Origin: an uncultured Gammaproteobacteria bacterium
GTDB taxonomy: Bacteria > Pseudomonadota > Gammaproteobacteria > GCA-002705445 > GCA-002716945
DNA length: 64,000 nucleotides
Assembly: GCA_905479195.1 (NCBI GenBank)
Contig: CAJQLO010000002.1
Location: 246,107 to 310,106 of the forward strand
Direction of reading: 5' to 3'
In this document: piece after piece, positions 45,169-54,096 of the stretch
Position numbering within the stretch: position 1 is the stretch's first letter
Layout of the letters: every line of letters begins with the position of its first letter
Position numbers and translations under genes: made by a program
The notes under the pieces: generated by a model
Seen by the model: only the letters and a program-made list of their open reading frames with translations
Databases searched by the model: none
Told to the model about the DNA's origin: nothing

Positions 45169-45732
45169 TTACTTTCTGTTTAATGACTCATAAACTTCTA
45201 TAAATTTCTTACAAATCTCGACAGCATCTATATCAACTATCTGATCCATAACCCATTTATTTGTCTGGCTTGAACCCATGGCATCTTGAATTTTTTTTGC
45301 CAAATGTCGAAAAATTGAATAATTACCAGATGATTTAGTAAATTCATATTGGGAGTACTCTTCTGACCGAATGTTAAGAGTATTAATATAACCTTCTCTA
45401 TAATTTCCATCACCAAACAAATCTTCACAATTTTCCTGCATTATCCGTGCTGATTGCTGTCCAAGATTATTCATCACAGATATACGATAATCATCTGCTT
45501 TCTTATCTTGATATAAAAGTCTATCAGCTAAATGCACTTGGAAAGACATAAATTCTACAATAACCGTAATACGTTGATGGTCTGAAGAATAATCAAAATC
45601 ATCACCATGAAGGTTGCGTGCTTTATCAAGCGATAATTTCCAGCCGATATATGATAGAGCGCTTGCAATATCTTCGCTAGTCTTTTCACGTTTGACAGTC
45701 TTAGACCAGTTACTTTTAATTCTTATAGCCAT
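45169..45732 (-). CDS. Unknown soluble protein on the opposite strand of the accessory sulfur cluster
   Basis: 187 residues, no signal peptide or membrane segment, no family recognised. It is the only minus-strand gene between 42.6 and 48.3 kb and so must have its own promoter. Mixed charged composition with conserved-looking aromatic positions (SYIGWKLSLDKARNLHGDDF, KKIQDAMGSSQTNKWVMDQI). Coding use matches its neighbours. Confidence 0.65.
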   Translation of the reverse strand: MAIRIKSNWSKTVKREKTSEDIASALSYIGWKLSLDKARNLHGDDFDYSSDHQRITVIVEFMSFQVHLADRLLYQDKKADDYRISVMNNLGQQSARIMQENCEDLFGDGNYREGYINTLNIRSEEYSQYEFTKSSGNYSIFRHLAKKIQDAMGSSQTNKWVMDQIVDIDAVEICKKFIEVYESLNRK

Positions 45733-45816
45733 AACTAAATTATCTTCAATATATGTTCGTTATCTTTTATACTATACACTCAACAGGTAAAAATATAAAT
45801 AAAGAGAGATTAGCAA

Positions 45817-46410
45817 TTGGATATTCAACTAGACAAAAGATTGATGGAAGCCAAGCCTGGTAGCTTTATTTTTGAATTTAACAACAGCATCTCAAGTGAA
45901 AATTGCAAAGATATAATTAACAGATTTGAATCATCTGAGTCTGATCATTACCAGGGAAGAGTTGGGCAAACCTTTGAAGAAAATACAGATGTTAAAAAAT
46001 CGACTGATATGGTTATAAGCGGGAAAGATAACTGGAAAGATATTGACGAATTACTATTTACAAGTCTGGCAAAAGCATTAAGTGGAGTAAAAAAACAATT
46101 TGATTTTTTCACAGGGCCTTTTAAAGATATCGGCTATGCAGTTCAAAGAACAAAGCCAGGAGAATTTTTTCATTGGCATATTGATGGAGGGAGTCATCAA
46201 TTTAGCGATAGACAATTAGTTGCCATTTGGTATTTAAATGATGTCGCAGGTCCAGGTGGAGAAACAGAATTCTTAAACCAAGATGTAAAAATTAAACCGG
46301 AGACTGGTAAATTAATTCTATTTCCTCCTTTTTGGACTCATGAACATCGTGGTGTTACACTCCAAAAAGGTATTAAATATATTGCAACGACCTGGGTAGT
46401 CTTCAAATAA
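45817..46410 (+). CDS. 2OG-Fe(II) oxygenase, prolyl-4-hydroxylase-like
   Basis: 197 residues. FFHWHIDGG gives the HxD iron motif, the distal His is in WTHEHRGVTLQKG, and KYIATTWVVF provides the end of the double-stranded beta helix. The first codon is TTG (45817) behind AAGAGAGA; an ATG at 45844 is an alternative. Target protein or small molecule unknown. Overlaps the next gene by 1 nt. Confidence 0.8.
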   Translation: MDIQLDKRLMEAKPGSFIFEFNNSISSENCKDIINRFESSESDHYQGRVGQTFEENTDVKKSTDMVISGKDNWKDIDELLFTSLAKALSGVKKQFDFFTGPFKDIGYAVQRTKPGEFFHWHIDGGSHQFSDRQLVAIWYLNDVAGPGGETEFLNQDVKIKPETGKLILFPPFWTHEHRGVTLQKGIKYIATTWVVFK

Positions 46411-47525
46411 TGTCATCAAAAAATAACTTAACGCCGGCAGAGCTTATGAAGTCAGTTCTTCAGAGGATAGCTACTGGCCCAGAGTTAAGTAAAAATATTA
46501 CGCGCGAAGAAGCTAAGGCAGCAATGTCAGCAATACTAAATGAAGAAATTAGTGATGTTCGTTCTGCCATTTTTTTAATTGCTTTGAGAATGAAAAGAGA
46601 AACCCTTGATGAAAATTTAGGCGTTCATGACGCCATGATAGATTCTGTCAAAAAAATGGATGTTAATGTTGATAACCTTGTAAATATTGCTGACCCTTAT
46701 GATGGATTTACAAGAAATATTCCGTCTTCAGCTTATATATTACCTGTACTAGCAGAACTTGGGATACCGTCTATTTCCCAAGGTGTTATGACCGTTGGCC
46801 CAAAATTTGGTTGCACTCATCATGCTATTTTTAAACTTTTAGGTCTGGACGTCTACTCTACCCATGAACAAGTAATAGAAAGATTAGAAAACAAAGATAT
46901 CGGTTGGGGATATATGGATCAAAAAATATTTTCTCCTAAGCTTAATAATTTAATGGATTTAAGAACAGAAATAATTAAAAGACCAGTGGTTACAACAATA
47001 GAAGTTTTAGCTAATCCGTTGATATCAAAAAGAAATCATTTTGTAACAGGTTATGTCCATAAACCATACCCTCCTATTTATTTAATGCTTGCCAGAAATG
47101 CAAAGTTTGATAGTTCAATTGTTATACGCGGCACAGAAGGTGGTGTCATACCCTCTTTAAGGCAAAAGGCGAATGCTTTTTTTTACAAAAATATATCAGA
47201 TGAAAATGAATTAGTAGAAATAAACCCTGAGATAGATTTAGGGGTTAACCAAGAAGTTAGAGCTGTTAAAATACCAGACTCTATAATCAAGACTGCTTCA
47301 AATGATAAAATTGAAACAAAAGTAAATCCAATGGATTTAGCTAAAGAATCTCTAAAGATGGGAATGAATGCATTGTCAGGAACCGAAGGGGCTATGAGTG
47401 ACTGTATTTTATATGGTGCAACAATTATTTTAAGCCATGTTACTAATAATAGTATTCTGTCATGTACAAAAGAAATTAAACAAGTATTAAATTCAGGTAG
47501 CGCATTGAAGCGTTTCAAAAAATAA
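46410..47525 (+). CDS. TrpD2/YbiB-like phosphoribosyltransferase-fold protein
   Basis: 371 residues related to anthranilate phosphoribosyltransferase: an N-terminal helical domain (REEAKAAMSAILNEEISDVRSAIFLIALRMK), IADPYDGFTRNIPSSAYILPVLAELG and VTTIEVLANPL, VIRGTEGG. The PRPP loop GTGGD of true TrpD reads DPYDG here, so tryptophan synthesis is unlikely; YbiB-type relatives bind nucleic acid. The preceding gene overlaps by 1 nt and the Rieske gene follows by 1 bp. Confidence 0.75.
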   Translation: MSSKNNLTPAELMKSVLQRIATGPELSKNITREEAKAAMSAILNEEISDVRSAIFLIALRMKRETLDENLGVHDAMIDSVKKMDVNVDNLVNIADPYDGFTRNIPSSAYILPVLAELGIPSISQGVMTVGPKFGCTHHAIFKLLGLDVYSTHEQVIERLENKDIGWGYMDQKIFSPKLNNLMDLRTEIIKRPVVTTIEVLANPLISKRNHFVTGYVHKPYPPIYLMLARNAKFDSSIVIRGTEGGVIPSLRQKANAFFYKNISDENELVEINPEIDLGVNQEVRAVKIPDSIIKTASNDKIETKVNPMDLAKESLKMGMNALSGTEGAMSDCILYGATIILSHVTNNSILSCTKEIKQVLNSGSALKRFKK

Positions 47526-47526
47526 A

Positions 47527-47832
47527 ATGGCTAAACTTAAACTTGCAAATATAGATGATGTAGTGAATGGTGAAATGATACAATCAACTATCAATAATAA
47601 AAATTATTTAATTGCTAAAATTGATAATACTATTTATGTAACATCTGATATGTGCACTCATGAAGATGCTGAACTTACGATGGGTTGTCTTGATGGAACC
47701 AAAGTAAAGTGTCCACTGCATGGAAGCTTTTTTGATCTTACTTCTGGTAAAGCTTTGAATGAGCCAGCTGAGGATCCAATTATAATATATAAAACAGAAA
47801 TAAAAAATAATCAGATTTTTATAGATGACTAA
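47527..47832 (+). CDS. Rieske-type [2Fe-2S] ferredoxin
   Basis: 101-residue small electron carrier. The cluster ligands are in CTHEDAELTMGCLDG (Cys-x-His) and CPLHGSFFDL (Cys-x2-His). The GKALNEPAEDPIIIY strand is typical of dioxygenase-type ferredoxins. It could supply electrons to a neighbouring oxygenase or to the membrane protein encoded next. Overlaps that gene by 8 nt. Confidence 0.92.
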   Translation: MAKLKLANIDDVVNGEMIQSTINNKNYLIAKIDNTIYVTSDMCTHEDAELTMGCLDGTKVKCPLHGSFFDLTSGKALNEPAEDPIIIYKTEIKNNQIFIDD

Positions 47833-48304
47833 AAAAAATTTGGCTAGGCATGTGGTAATGAATACTGATATAAAAAATAACTTCGATTGGAACTGCAAAC
47901 ATACATGGAAGCAATCTGCAATAAACACATCATGGTGTTTAGTGGGATGCAGTTTTGGCGACATGATGACTATATATTACTTTCAAGTAAATGAGATTCC
48001 ATGGTCTACATTTTCAATAATGGCTTTAGCAATGTTTAATGGAATAGTTGCAAGTATAATTCTTGAAACAATTATTTTATTAAAACAAATGAAACTTATG
48101 CCAGCATTAAAAACAGCTTTTGGTATGAGCCTTATTTCGATGATAAGTATGGAGCTTGCCATGAACATTGTAGATGTTTTATTTACTGGAGGAGCTAAAA
48201 TAACTATCTATGTAATTCCATTAATGCTTATTGCTGGTTTCTTAACTCCATGGCCATATAACTATTGGAGATTAAAAAAGTTTGGTATGGGTTGTTGTGG
48301 TTAA
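47825..48304 (+). CDS. DUF4396 family membrane protein
   Basis: 159 residues with four hydrophobic segments; WKQSAINTSWCLVGCSFGDMMTI and the ending TPWPYNYWRLKKFG match the DUF4396 pattern. Cysteines at the first helix and a final GCCG could bind metal or a cluster. Function unknown in this family. Last gene of the plus-strand series; 4-nt overlap with convergent exbB. Confidence 0.75.
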   Translation: MTKKNLARHVVMNTDIKNNFDWNCKHTWKQSAINTSWCLVGCSFGDMMTIYYFQVNEIPWSTFSIMALAMFNGIVASIILETIILLKQMKLMPALKTAFGMSLISMISMELAMNIVDVLFTGGAKITIYVIPLMLIAGFLTPWPYNYWRLKKFGMGCCG

Positions 48305-48930
48305 TTAATCTGAGAAGTTAAAACTTTAGTTACTGCACTTTCAATATTATTCTTAAAATTTTCAATAATATTTCTAAAATAAGACTCAAAAACAACTATA
48401 GGGATTGCTACTGATAAACCAACCGCAGTAGTTAATAATGCTTCCCATATACCGCCTGATAAAACAGATGGGTCAACATTTTTCCCAGCCATTTCCATTT
48501 GTTGAAATGCCTCAATCATTCCAAAAACTGTTCCAAGCAATCCTAATAAAGGAGCAATAGTTGCAATTACTTGTAGGCTATTAAGGTTTGAGCTGTAATA
48601 ATTTATTCGCTCATCAGAAAGCCTTACAATCTCTTCACGAATATCACTCTCAAGCTTTACTGTTAATTTTTTATGTTTGAGTAACTGATACATAGTAAAG
48701 GAAATCACTTCACTTTCAGGATCATTAATTTTATTAATCGACTCGTAGGCATCATCATGATTTTTTTCAAGCCATTTTTTTACACTTCCAGCTGTACGGT
48801 CAGATTTAAAAAAATTAACTTTGTAAAAAATATGTAACTTATAAAAAATAATTGCAGTTGCATATACAGATAATGCTAGCAATATATATACTATTGGGCC
48901 ACCAAGATTTAAAAGTGAATTAGCTTCCAT
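48301..48930 (-). CDS. exbB: ExbB/TolQ-family proton-channel protein
   Basis: 209-residue inner-membrane protein with three hydrophobic segments; IATIAPLLGLLGTVFGMIEAFQQM and GGIWEALLTTAVGLSVAIPIV are the MotA/TolQ/ExbB signature. It would energise TonB with the ExbD proteins encoded at 54097 and 54538, from which it is separated by both receptor genes. Transcribed after the copper-type receptor, though a hairpin lies between. Confidence 0.9.
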   Translation of the reverse strand: MEANSLLNLGGPIVYILLALSVYATAIIFYKLHIFYKVNFFKSDRTAGSVKKWLEKNHDDAYESINKINDPESEVISFTMYQLLKHKKLTVKLESDIREEIVRLSDERINYYSSNLNSLQVIATIAPLLGLLGTVFGMIEAFQQMEMAGKNVDPSVLSGGIWEALLTTAVGLSVAIPIVVFESYFRNIIENFKNNIESAVTKVLTSQIN

Positions 48931-49002
48931 AAAATTTTTCCATGTGCTTATATTTTAGAGGAATTATATTTAATATCATCCCCTAAATCATATAATTTAG
49001 TA

Positions 49003-49026
49003 CCCCTCTCGATTGATTAAGAGGGG
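49003..49026 (-). terminator. Hairpin after the copper-type TonB receptor gene
   Basis: CCCCTCT (49003-49009) pairs with AGAGGGG (49020-49026), 14 bp beyond the receptor stop codon. The following minus-strand sequence (TACTAAATT) has a poor T-run, so it may be a partial terminator ahead of exbB. Confidence 0.5.
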
Positions 49027-49040
49027 CTAAGTATATGTTA

Positions 49041-51113
49041 TCAAAAATCGTAGATTAATGACCCCCAGATGCTCCTTCCAGGCTCATCTATACGATCAGC
49101 TGTTGCATCTAAAGAGTTTGTGCTATTTAAATGTGTGGCGTATCTTTTATCAGTTAAATTACTAACACCCATTGTAAATCTGATATTAGGAGTTGGCTCA
49201 AAACCTGCATAAAGATCATAAACTGTATAACCTCCTGTTCTTCCAGTATCAAGAACTCTAGAATCAAAGCGGTCTTGAGTATCCGCAAAATTAACTCTCA
49301 AACCATAATTAACTAAACCTGTTTGATATTCTAATGAAATATCTCCAGATAAAGGCATTATTTGGGCTAATGGTCTGTTTTGCGTATCGTCATCACCGTG
49401 CGTGTAATTTAAGTTAAGGATAGTTTTTATATTTGAACTAAGATTTTTTTGAACTGAAATCTCATATCCCCATATAGTTGCATCTACGTTCTTATAGATT
49501 CTCGCATCATTGACAGAGTTATCATATGTTCCATCAGATGCTCTATAGGTAGCAACATAATCACTAACATCATTCAAGTATAAAGAACCATTAACATGAC
49601 TTCCTAAAATCATATTTTCAAAACCAAATTCTAAAGTAGTATGTACCTCAGAACCTAGGTTCGGATTACCAATATGTCTCAACCTATAACTTGAGCCCAT
49701 TGTCATAGATGATTTAGCATTAAATAATTCAGTGGCATCTGGTGTTCTTTCATTTCTACTAAGAGAAATGTAAGCGCTAGACATTGGACCATAGTCCTTT
49801 TTATATCTTAAGAAACCACTAAAATTATTAAAGTCTCTTTTACTTGCTGTAACTGTTCCAGCATAGTGAGTTGTATATAAGCTATTTGCAGTAACCTGTC
49901 CCATAGCAGAACCAGGATCATCTGCTGCTCTAGTGGCATCTGTTTCAACTCTATCAAATCTTAAGCCATAAGACATTGTAGTTTGACTTGAAATTTTATT
50001 ATTTTTTTCTAAAAATAAGCCTAGTTTAGATATTTCTGCTCCGGGCCATAAGAAAGTTAAATGTCTTAATGATCCACTCATAACCATGTTTTGCTCTGCA
50101 TCTCTAGTGTTATGTTCATAGTCGATACCCATTTTCATATCACTGCCGAAAGCCCCTATTATTCTTCCGCCATAAGTATCAGAAGCTGCAGGAGTCTTCA
50201 TAGAGTCTGCACTTCGCATTGTATAGTTATCCATTAGATGATCCATATCAGAATTATATAACTCGACCTTCATTGAAGAGAATGGGCCAAATGGAGAAAC
50301 TCTATGATATTTCAAACTATAAATATCTGTATAACTGTATACAATATCCATCGGTAGACCTGCAAAACCAATATTTTCTTGTGAATTATTAGTGTATGTA
50401 AACTCTAGCTTAGAGCCATCATCTAATCTTTTTCCAATTATTCCTGCATAGTTACTAGTCTCATACTCAGTGAGTGGTTTTAAACCAGTTCCAGTTTCAT
50501 AATTACCAGCTTCAGAATAAGAGCCGTTAATTCTAAAATAAGCTTGGCCTAATCCTAAAGTAAAATCACCTATTGTTGTTTTAGCTTCTGCATTTGAATC
50601 AAATGTTTGGCCAATTTTAAATTTATATGCTTTTGCTTGAGCACTATCACCTTTGGAAGGTTGAGAGTGAGTAAGAGGTTCAGTTATACGCTCATATCTG
50701 ATTACTCCGCCAGGACCGCCCGCACCATAGAGAACAGATTGAGATCCTTTAATCACAGTAATAGAATCATAGTTTTCAATATTTACATATGTTGATGCTG
50801 GATCCATTTTTGATGAACAAGCTCCATATACAATTGCCCCATCTATAGAAGAATTAAGCCGTTGGTCACTCTGTCCTCTGATTACTGGATCTAGACCATG
50901 CCCGCCTCTCCTAATAGTACTGATACCATTTATAGACTTTAATAGATCTCCACCATCTATTGCATTTTTAGTATTTATGTCTTCTATGGCTTGATTCGTT
51001 AAATCCTGCGTATTCAAAACTGGTGCTGATATTTCTATATCCGTTAAGTCTTCAGCATATGCATTGCTGATAGAAAATATTCCAATGATAAATATATATT
51101 TAATGTTATTCAT
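49041..51113 (-). CDS. TonB-dependent copper receptor (OprC/NosA-like)
   Basis: Outer-membrane beta-barrel importer of 690 residues with signal peptide (ending NAYA), plug domain (GISTIRRGGHGLDPVIRGQSDQRLN, GSQSVLYGAGGPGGVIRYE) and a barrel ending in aromatic IYDF. GACSSKMDPASTY contains Cys99-x3-Met103, the CxxxM copper motif of OprC, set in the family's GAC-x2-RMDPP context. With the DUF2946-like gene upstream, copper is the best substrate guess. Confidence 0.85.
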   Translation of the reverse strand: MNNIKYIFIIGIFSISNAYAEDLTDIEISAPVLNTQDLTNQAIEDINTKNAIDGGDLLKSINGISTIRRGGHGLDPVIRGQSDQRLNSSIDGAIVYGACSSKMDPASTYVNIENYDSITVIKGSQSVLYGAGGPGGVIRYERITEPLTHSQPSKGDSAQAKAYKFKIGQTFDSNAEAKTTIGDFTLGLGQAYFRINGSYSEAGNYETGTGLKPLTEYETSNYAGIIGKRLDDGSKLEFTYTNNSQENIGFAGLPMDIVYSYTDIYSLKYHRVSPFGPFSSMKVELYNSDMDHLMDNYTMRSADSMKTPAASDTYGGRIIGAFGSDMKMGIDYEHNTRDAEQNMVMSGSLRHLTFLWPGAEISKLGLFLEKNNKISSQTTMSYGLRFDRVETDATRAADDPGSAMGQVTANSLYTTHYAGTVTASKRDFNNFSGFLRYKKDYGPMSSAYISLSRNERTPDATELFNAKSSMTMGSSYRLRHIGNPNLGSEVHTTLEFGFENMILGSHVNGSLYLNDVSDYVATYRASDGTYDNSVNDARIYKNVDATIWGYEISVQKNLSSNIKTILNLNYTHGDDDTQNRPLAQIMPLSGDISLEYQTGLVNYGLRVNFADTQDRFDSRVLDTGRTGGYTVYDLYAGFEPTPNIRFTMGVSNLTDKRYATHLNSTNSLDATADRIDEPGRSIWGSLIYDF

Positions 51114-51157
51114 AGTTCCTCCACTATAAAAGTTAGTTTAATTAAAATAATTTTTAA

Positions 51158-51484
51158 CTAAACAGTCGGAGGTGCTCTAGATTGGGCTAGAGTGAATTTA
51201 GATGTGGCAAAAGAATTACTTTCAAGTTCTATATAAAGATTTAATAATGTTGGAACATTATTATAGACAGAGTGAGTAATAATATTATCTATATCATCAA
51301 AGAAATAAACGCAACTATCACAATGTAAAAAATAATCTATGCTTGTCGTATTATCTTGCCCGAACTTACAAATGAAATTTGTCTTACTATTATCAGTTAA
51401 AAGGTTTGCGCCTGAATTAAGCGGTGCAATTAAGACTGCTAAAAATATAAAGATCAAACGAATATTTAGAGATATTTTTTTCAT
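51158..51484 (-). CDS. DUF2946-like small exported protein
   Basis: 108 residues with an N-terminal hydrophobic segment (about 9-26). HCDSC (CxxC preceded by His) lies in the middle and the protein ends SRAPPTV, the typical DUF2946 ending. Members often sit beside copper-linked TonB receptors. Placed 44 bp upstream of the receptor, probably one operon. Function unknown. Confidence 0.7.
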   Translation of the reverse strand: MKKISLNIRLIFIFLAVLIAPLNSGANLLTDNSKTNFICKFGQDNTTSIDYFLHCDSCVYFFDDIDNIITHSVYNNVPTLLNLYIELESNSFATSKFTLAQSRAPPTV

Positions 51485-51541
51485 TATTAAAAAGAATACT
51501 AAAGGCAGGGAATTTTTTCAAGAGTATATTTTAAATAAATA

Positions 51542-51572
51542 GAAAGCTCATAATTTTATCTTATGAGCTTTC
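51542..51572. terminator. Bidirectional hairpin between the two receptor loci
   Basis: GAAAGCTCATAA (51542-51553) pairs with TTATGAGCTTTC (51561-51572), a perfect 12-bp stem. On the minus strand TATTTATTT follows, suiting termination of the FecA-like transcript. Confidence 0.6.
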
Positions 51573-51594
51573 ATTGAGGTTATGAAATCTTAGT

Positions 51595-51649
51595 GGGACA
51601 TCTTACTTAAGGGAGAGATTAAGAATAGTTCTCTTAAGCTTGATGTCCC
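51595..51649. other. Long two-part inverted repeat
   Basis: GGGACATC (51595-51602) pairs with GATGTCCC (51642-51649), and an inner pair CTTAAGGGAGA / TTCTCTTAAG continues the stem. On the plus strand CCTTTTATTTT follows. It lies 28 bp after the FecA-like stop (read on the minus strand) and ahead of the other hairpin. May be an mRNA 3'-end stabiliser or a small structured RNA. Confidence 0.5.
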
Positions 51650-51677
51650 CTTTTATTTTCCACCGGAGAGATGAAAA

Positions 51678-53900
51678 TTAAAAATCGAATTTTACTCCTG
51701 CCATTACTGATAATGGTTTATTTGGACGTTTACCATACTCATGCTCTGAAGCCACGATGACTTTGTCGAATAAGTTGTCTACGTTCAAAAATAGTCTTGC
51801 ATCTTTAATTCCATTTGAATTCACAGCGACATTCATGCCAGCTTGTAAGTCAAATATAAATGCTTTACCTGTTCTGAAAGTATTTAGATCATCAGTAAAG
51901 GTATCATCATGATACTTAGCGCCTAGATTAATGCTCCAGTCGTTAGTTTCCATGCCCACTGATGTATACAGTTGGAAATCAGGTACATAAGCAATTGACT
52001 TGCCGCTGTGATAAGTTTCACCACCTGTATATTCAGAACTTTGTAACATACCAGTAATCATTAACGGGTATCTTACTGAACTATTTGCAGCCATTCCTTT
52101 CATTTGAGGAGCAGCAAACATATTGTTAAGTCTGTATTGGAATTCAATACCTTCAACTTCAGCAGAACCTTTGTTAGTTGTCTTTCCCGAATCAGCTGAA
52201 GCACAACCATTCGCTATTAAACATGTGTCAATTAATTGACTGTAGTCATTATAGAAAGCAATAATTTCAAAGAAGCTATTGTTTGTTTGTTTTCTGTAAC
52301 CAATTTCATAGTTATCAGATTTTTCAGGCTCAATTGAAGCACTTGATCCTGCATCTACAGGGCTGTGACCTTCATTAAAACCAACAAACATAGATTGACC
52401 GCCACCCATGTTATAAACAGTGGATGCAGCCATCATAGTTGCAGAATCTTTAACGTCTTTCTTAGAGTTACCTGGGTTAGAGTTTATACCATCATTTTTT
52501 TCAGTATCTTCATAACGAATACCCAGAGTATGAGTAAATGCACCTGCTGAGATAACATCTTTTAAATGCCAAGATGATGCATCAGTATCTTTAAGTTCAG
52601 CATCAGCAAATCTACTATTATCATTACCATGTTCTGATAGTAATGTCATAGTACCATTAGCATCCTTAGTATATCTTTGACTGAAACCCTCATCAGCTCT
52701 AGATCTGTAATCTTTATGACGTCTGTATCCATACTCAAGTGCATGGTTACCAATGTCGTGATTAACTACAAATTGAACACCAGTCATACCGTAATCACGA
52801 TGACCCATCGATCTTTTGATATACTCAGTTCCTGTCATAGCTGCATCATTTGTTAAGATATTACATGCTCTTAACTCATTACCAGTATCACCAGCACAGT
52901 TACCTGCCATGTCTATAGCGTCATATTCCACTTCAGTTGCGCCGGCCCCAACAAACATTGCACCACTTTTTCCCCAGAGACGGCTGTATCTAGTTTTATA
53001 AAGTTTTGATGTAACTTTCATGTTAGCTGAAGGTTGCATAGTATGAGTAAAGATATATCTATGATAATCATTATCCATTTGATCAATTGATGAAGCACCA
53101 TATCTTTGGTATGGATCAGTTGCAAAATCTGCACCTGTTAAACCAATGTATGTTTCATTAGATGTTTCACTAGTGTTCGAACTTGTTATTTCGAAAGTCT
53201 GATTCCATGAACTATTTGATGGTGTATAGCTAAATTTAACTAAATCAGTTTGTTTATCGAAACCAGCATCTGTATTACCAGCGCCTTTTATATTTTTATA
53301 ACCATCGGCTCTATAGTCATGATATTCAAAAACATAACCAAATGATCCGATATTTCCACCATAGTATGTGTGATTTCTAGAGAAACCATCAGCACCGAAA
53401 GTAGCAGAATAATGTCCTTCGGTTCCAGTAGTTGGAATAGAACGAGATAAAAAGTTAATTGTACCTGCAGTAGTTCTTGGTCCATTACCAATTGCTGCGG
53501 AACCTTTTAATACTTCAACTCCTTCCATACGACCAACGTCTGGGAAGAAGTACATGCTTCCGTTAGAATAAATAGCAGGACCTTGTGGAACGCCATCTTC
53601 TAGAATGTTAATTTTTGTTGTTCTTAGGGCGCTTGTTCCACGCATACCTAAGTTTGTTCTGAGACCGTAACCGTCCTCAGTTTGAGAATATACACCTGGA
53701 ATTCGTCTTAAGACTCTTTCCGCATCTGTATAACCCATCTCTTTCATTTCATCGTCACCGATAAAATGAGCTGAACCAGCTTGCTGTGTTTCGTCTTGTG
53801 AACCAAATACACTAACTGGACTCATTTCTTCTGCATAGATTGGCGCACTGATAACCATCAGTGAAGCAATCATATATGCTTTAAAATGTGCTTTGTTCAT
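51678..53900 (-). CDS. TonB-dependent ferric siderophore/citrate receptor (FecA-like)
   Basis: 740-residue outer-membrane receptor. The ATG at 53900 is chosen because AGGA lies just upstream of it; one at 53915 would place that site inside the gene. Signal peptide ends at IYAE; plug motifs are ERVLRRIPGVYSQTEDGYGLRTN, NILEDGVPQGPAIY and VEVLKGSAAIGNGPRTTAGTIN. The barrel has SNETYIGLTGADFATDPYQRY, as in FecA-type receptors, and ends in VKFDF. No FecR/FecI-type signalling extension. Two Fur boxes lie upstream, so iron is the probable cargo. Confidence 0.85.
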   Translation of the reverse strand: MNKAHFKAYMIASLMVISAPIYAEEMSPVSVFGSQDETQQAGSAHFIGDDEMKEMGYTDAERVLRRIPGVYSQTEDGYGLRTNLGMRGTSALRTTKINILEDGVPQGPAIYSNGSMYFFPDVGRMEGVEVLKGSAAIGNGPRTTAGTINFLSRSIPTTGTEGHYSATFGADGFSRNHTYYGGNIGSFGYVFEYHDYRADGYKNIKGAGNTDAGFDKQTDLVKFSYTPSNSSWNQTFEITSSNTSETSNETYIGLTGADFATDPYQRYGASSIDQMDNDYHRYIFTHTMQPSANMKVTSKLYKTRYSRLWGKSGAMFVGAGATEVEYDAIDMAGNCAGDTGNELRACNILTNDAAMTGTEYIKRSMGHRDYGMTGVQFVVNHDIGNHALEYGYRRHKDYRSRADEGFSQRYTKDANGTMTLLSEHGNDNSRFADAELKDTDASSWHLKDVISAGAFTHTLGIRYEDTEKNDGINSNPGNSKKDVKDSATMMAASTVYNMGGGQSMFVGFNEGHSPVDAGSSASIEPEKSDNYEIGYRKQTNNSFFEIIAFYNDYSQLIDTCLIANGCASADSGKTTNKGSAEVEGIEFQYRLNNMFAAPQMKGMAANSSVRYPLMITGMLQSSEYTGGETYHSGKSIAYVPDFQLYTSVGMETNDWSINLGAKYHDDTFTDDLNTFRTGKAFIFDLQAGMNVAVNSNGIKDARLFLNVDNLFDKVIVASEHEYGKRPNKPLSVMAGVKFDF

Positions 53901-53987
53901 TATTATTTTCCTCATTTATATATAAATAACGTCAATACCCATAGCTCCCATAGCTATAGATATAAACAATTGGGATTATTATATGTG

Positions 53988-54025
53988 AATGATTCTCATT
54001 TGTAAACACGAATGATTCTTATTCT
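53988..54025. promoter_or_regulatory. Two Fur boxes in the divergent FecA-like / exbD gap
   Basis: AATGATTCTCATT (53988-54000) and AATGATTCTTATTCT (54011-54025) both resemble the Fur consensus and start 23 bp apart. They lie in the 196-bp gap between the FecA-like gene (minus) and exbD (plus) and could repress both under iron sufficiency. Confidence 0.7.
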
Positions 54026-54096
54026 TATATATATGATGGTAAAATATGACATTAGATGAGATTTTATATAGAATTACTGCTTAAACGAGAGATAAA

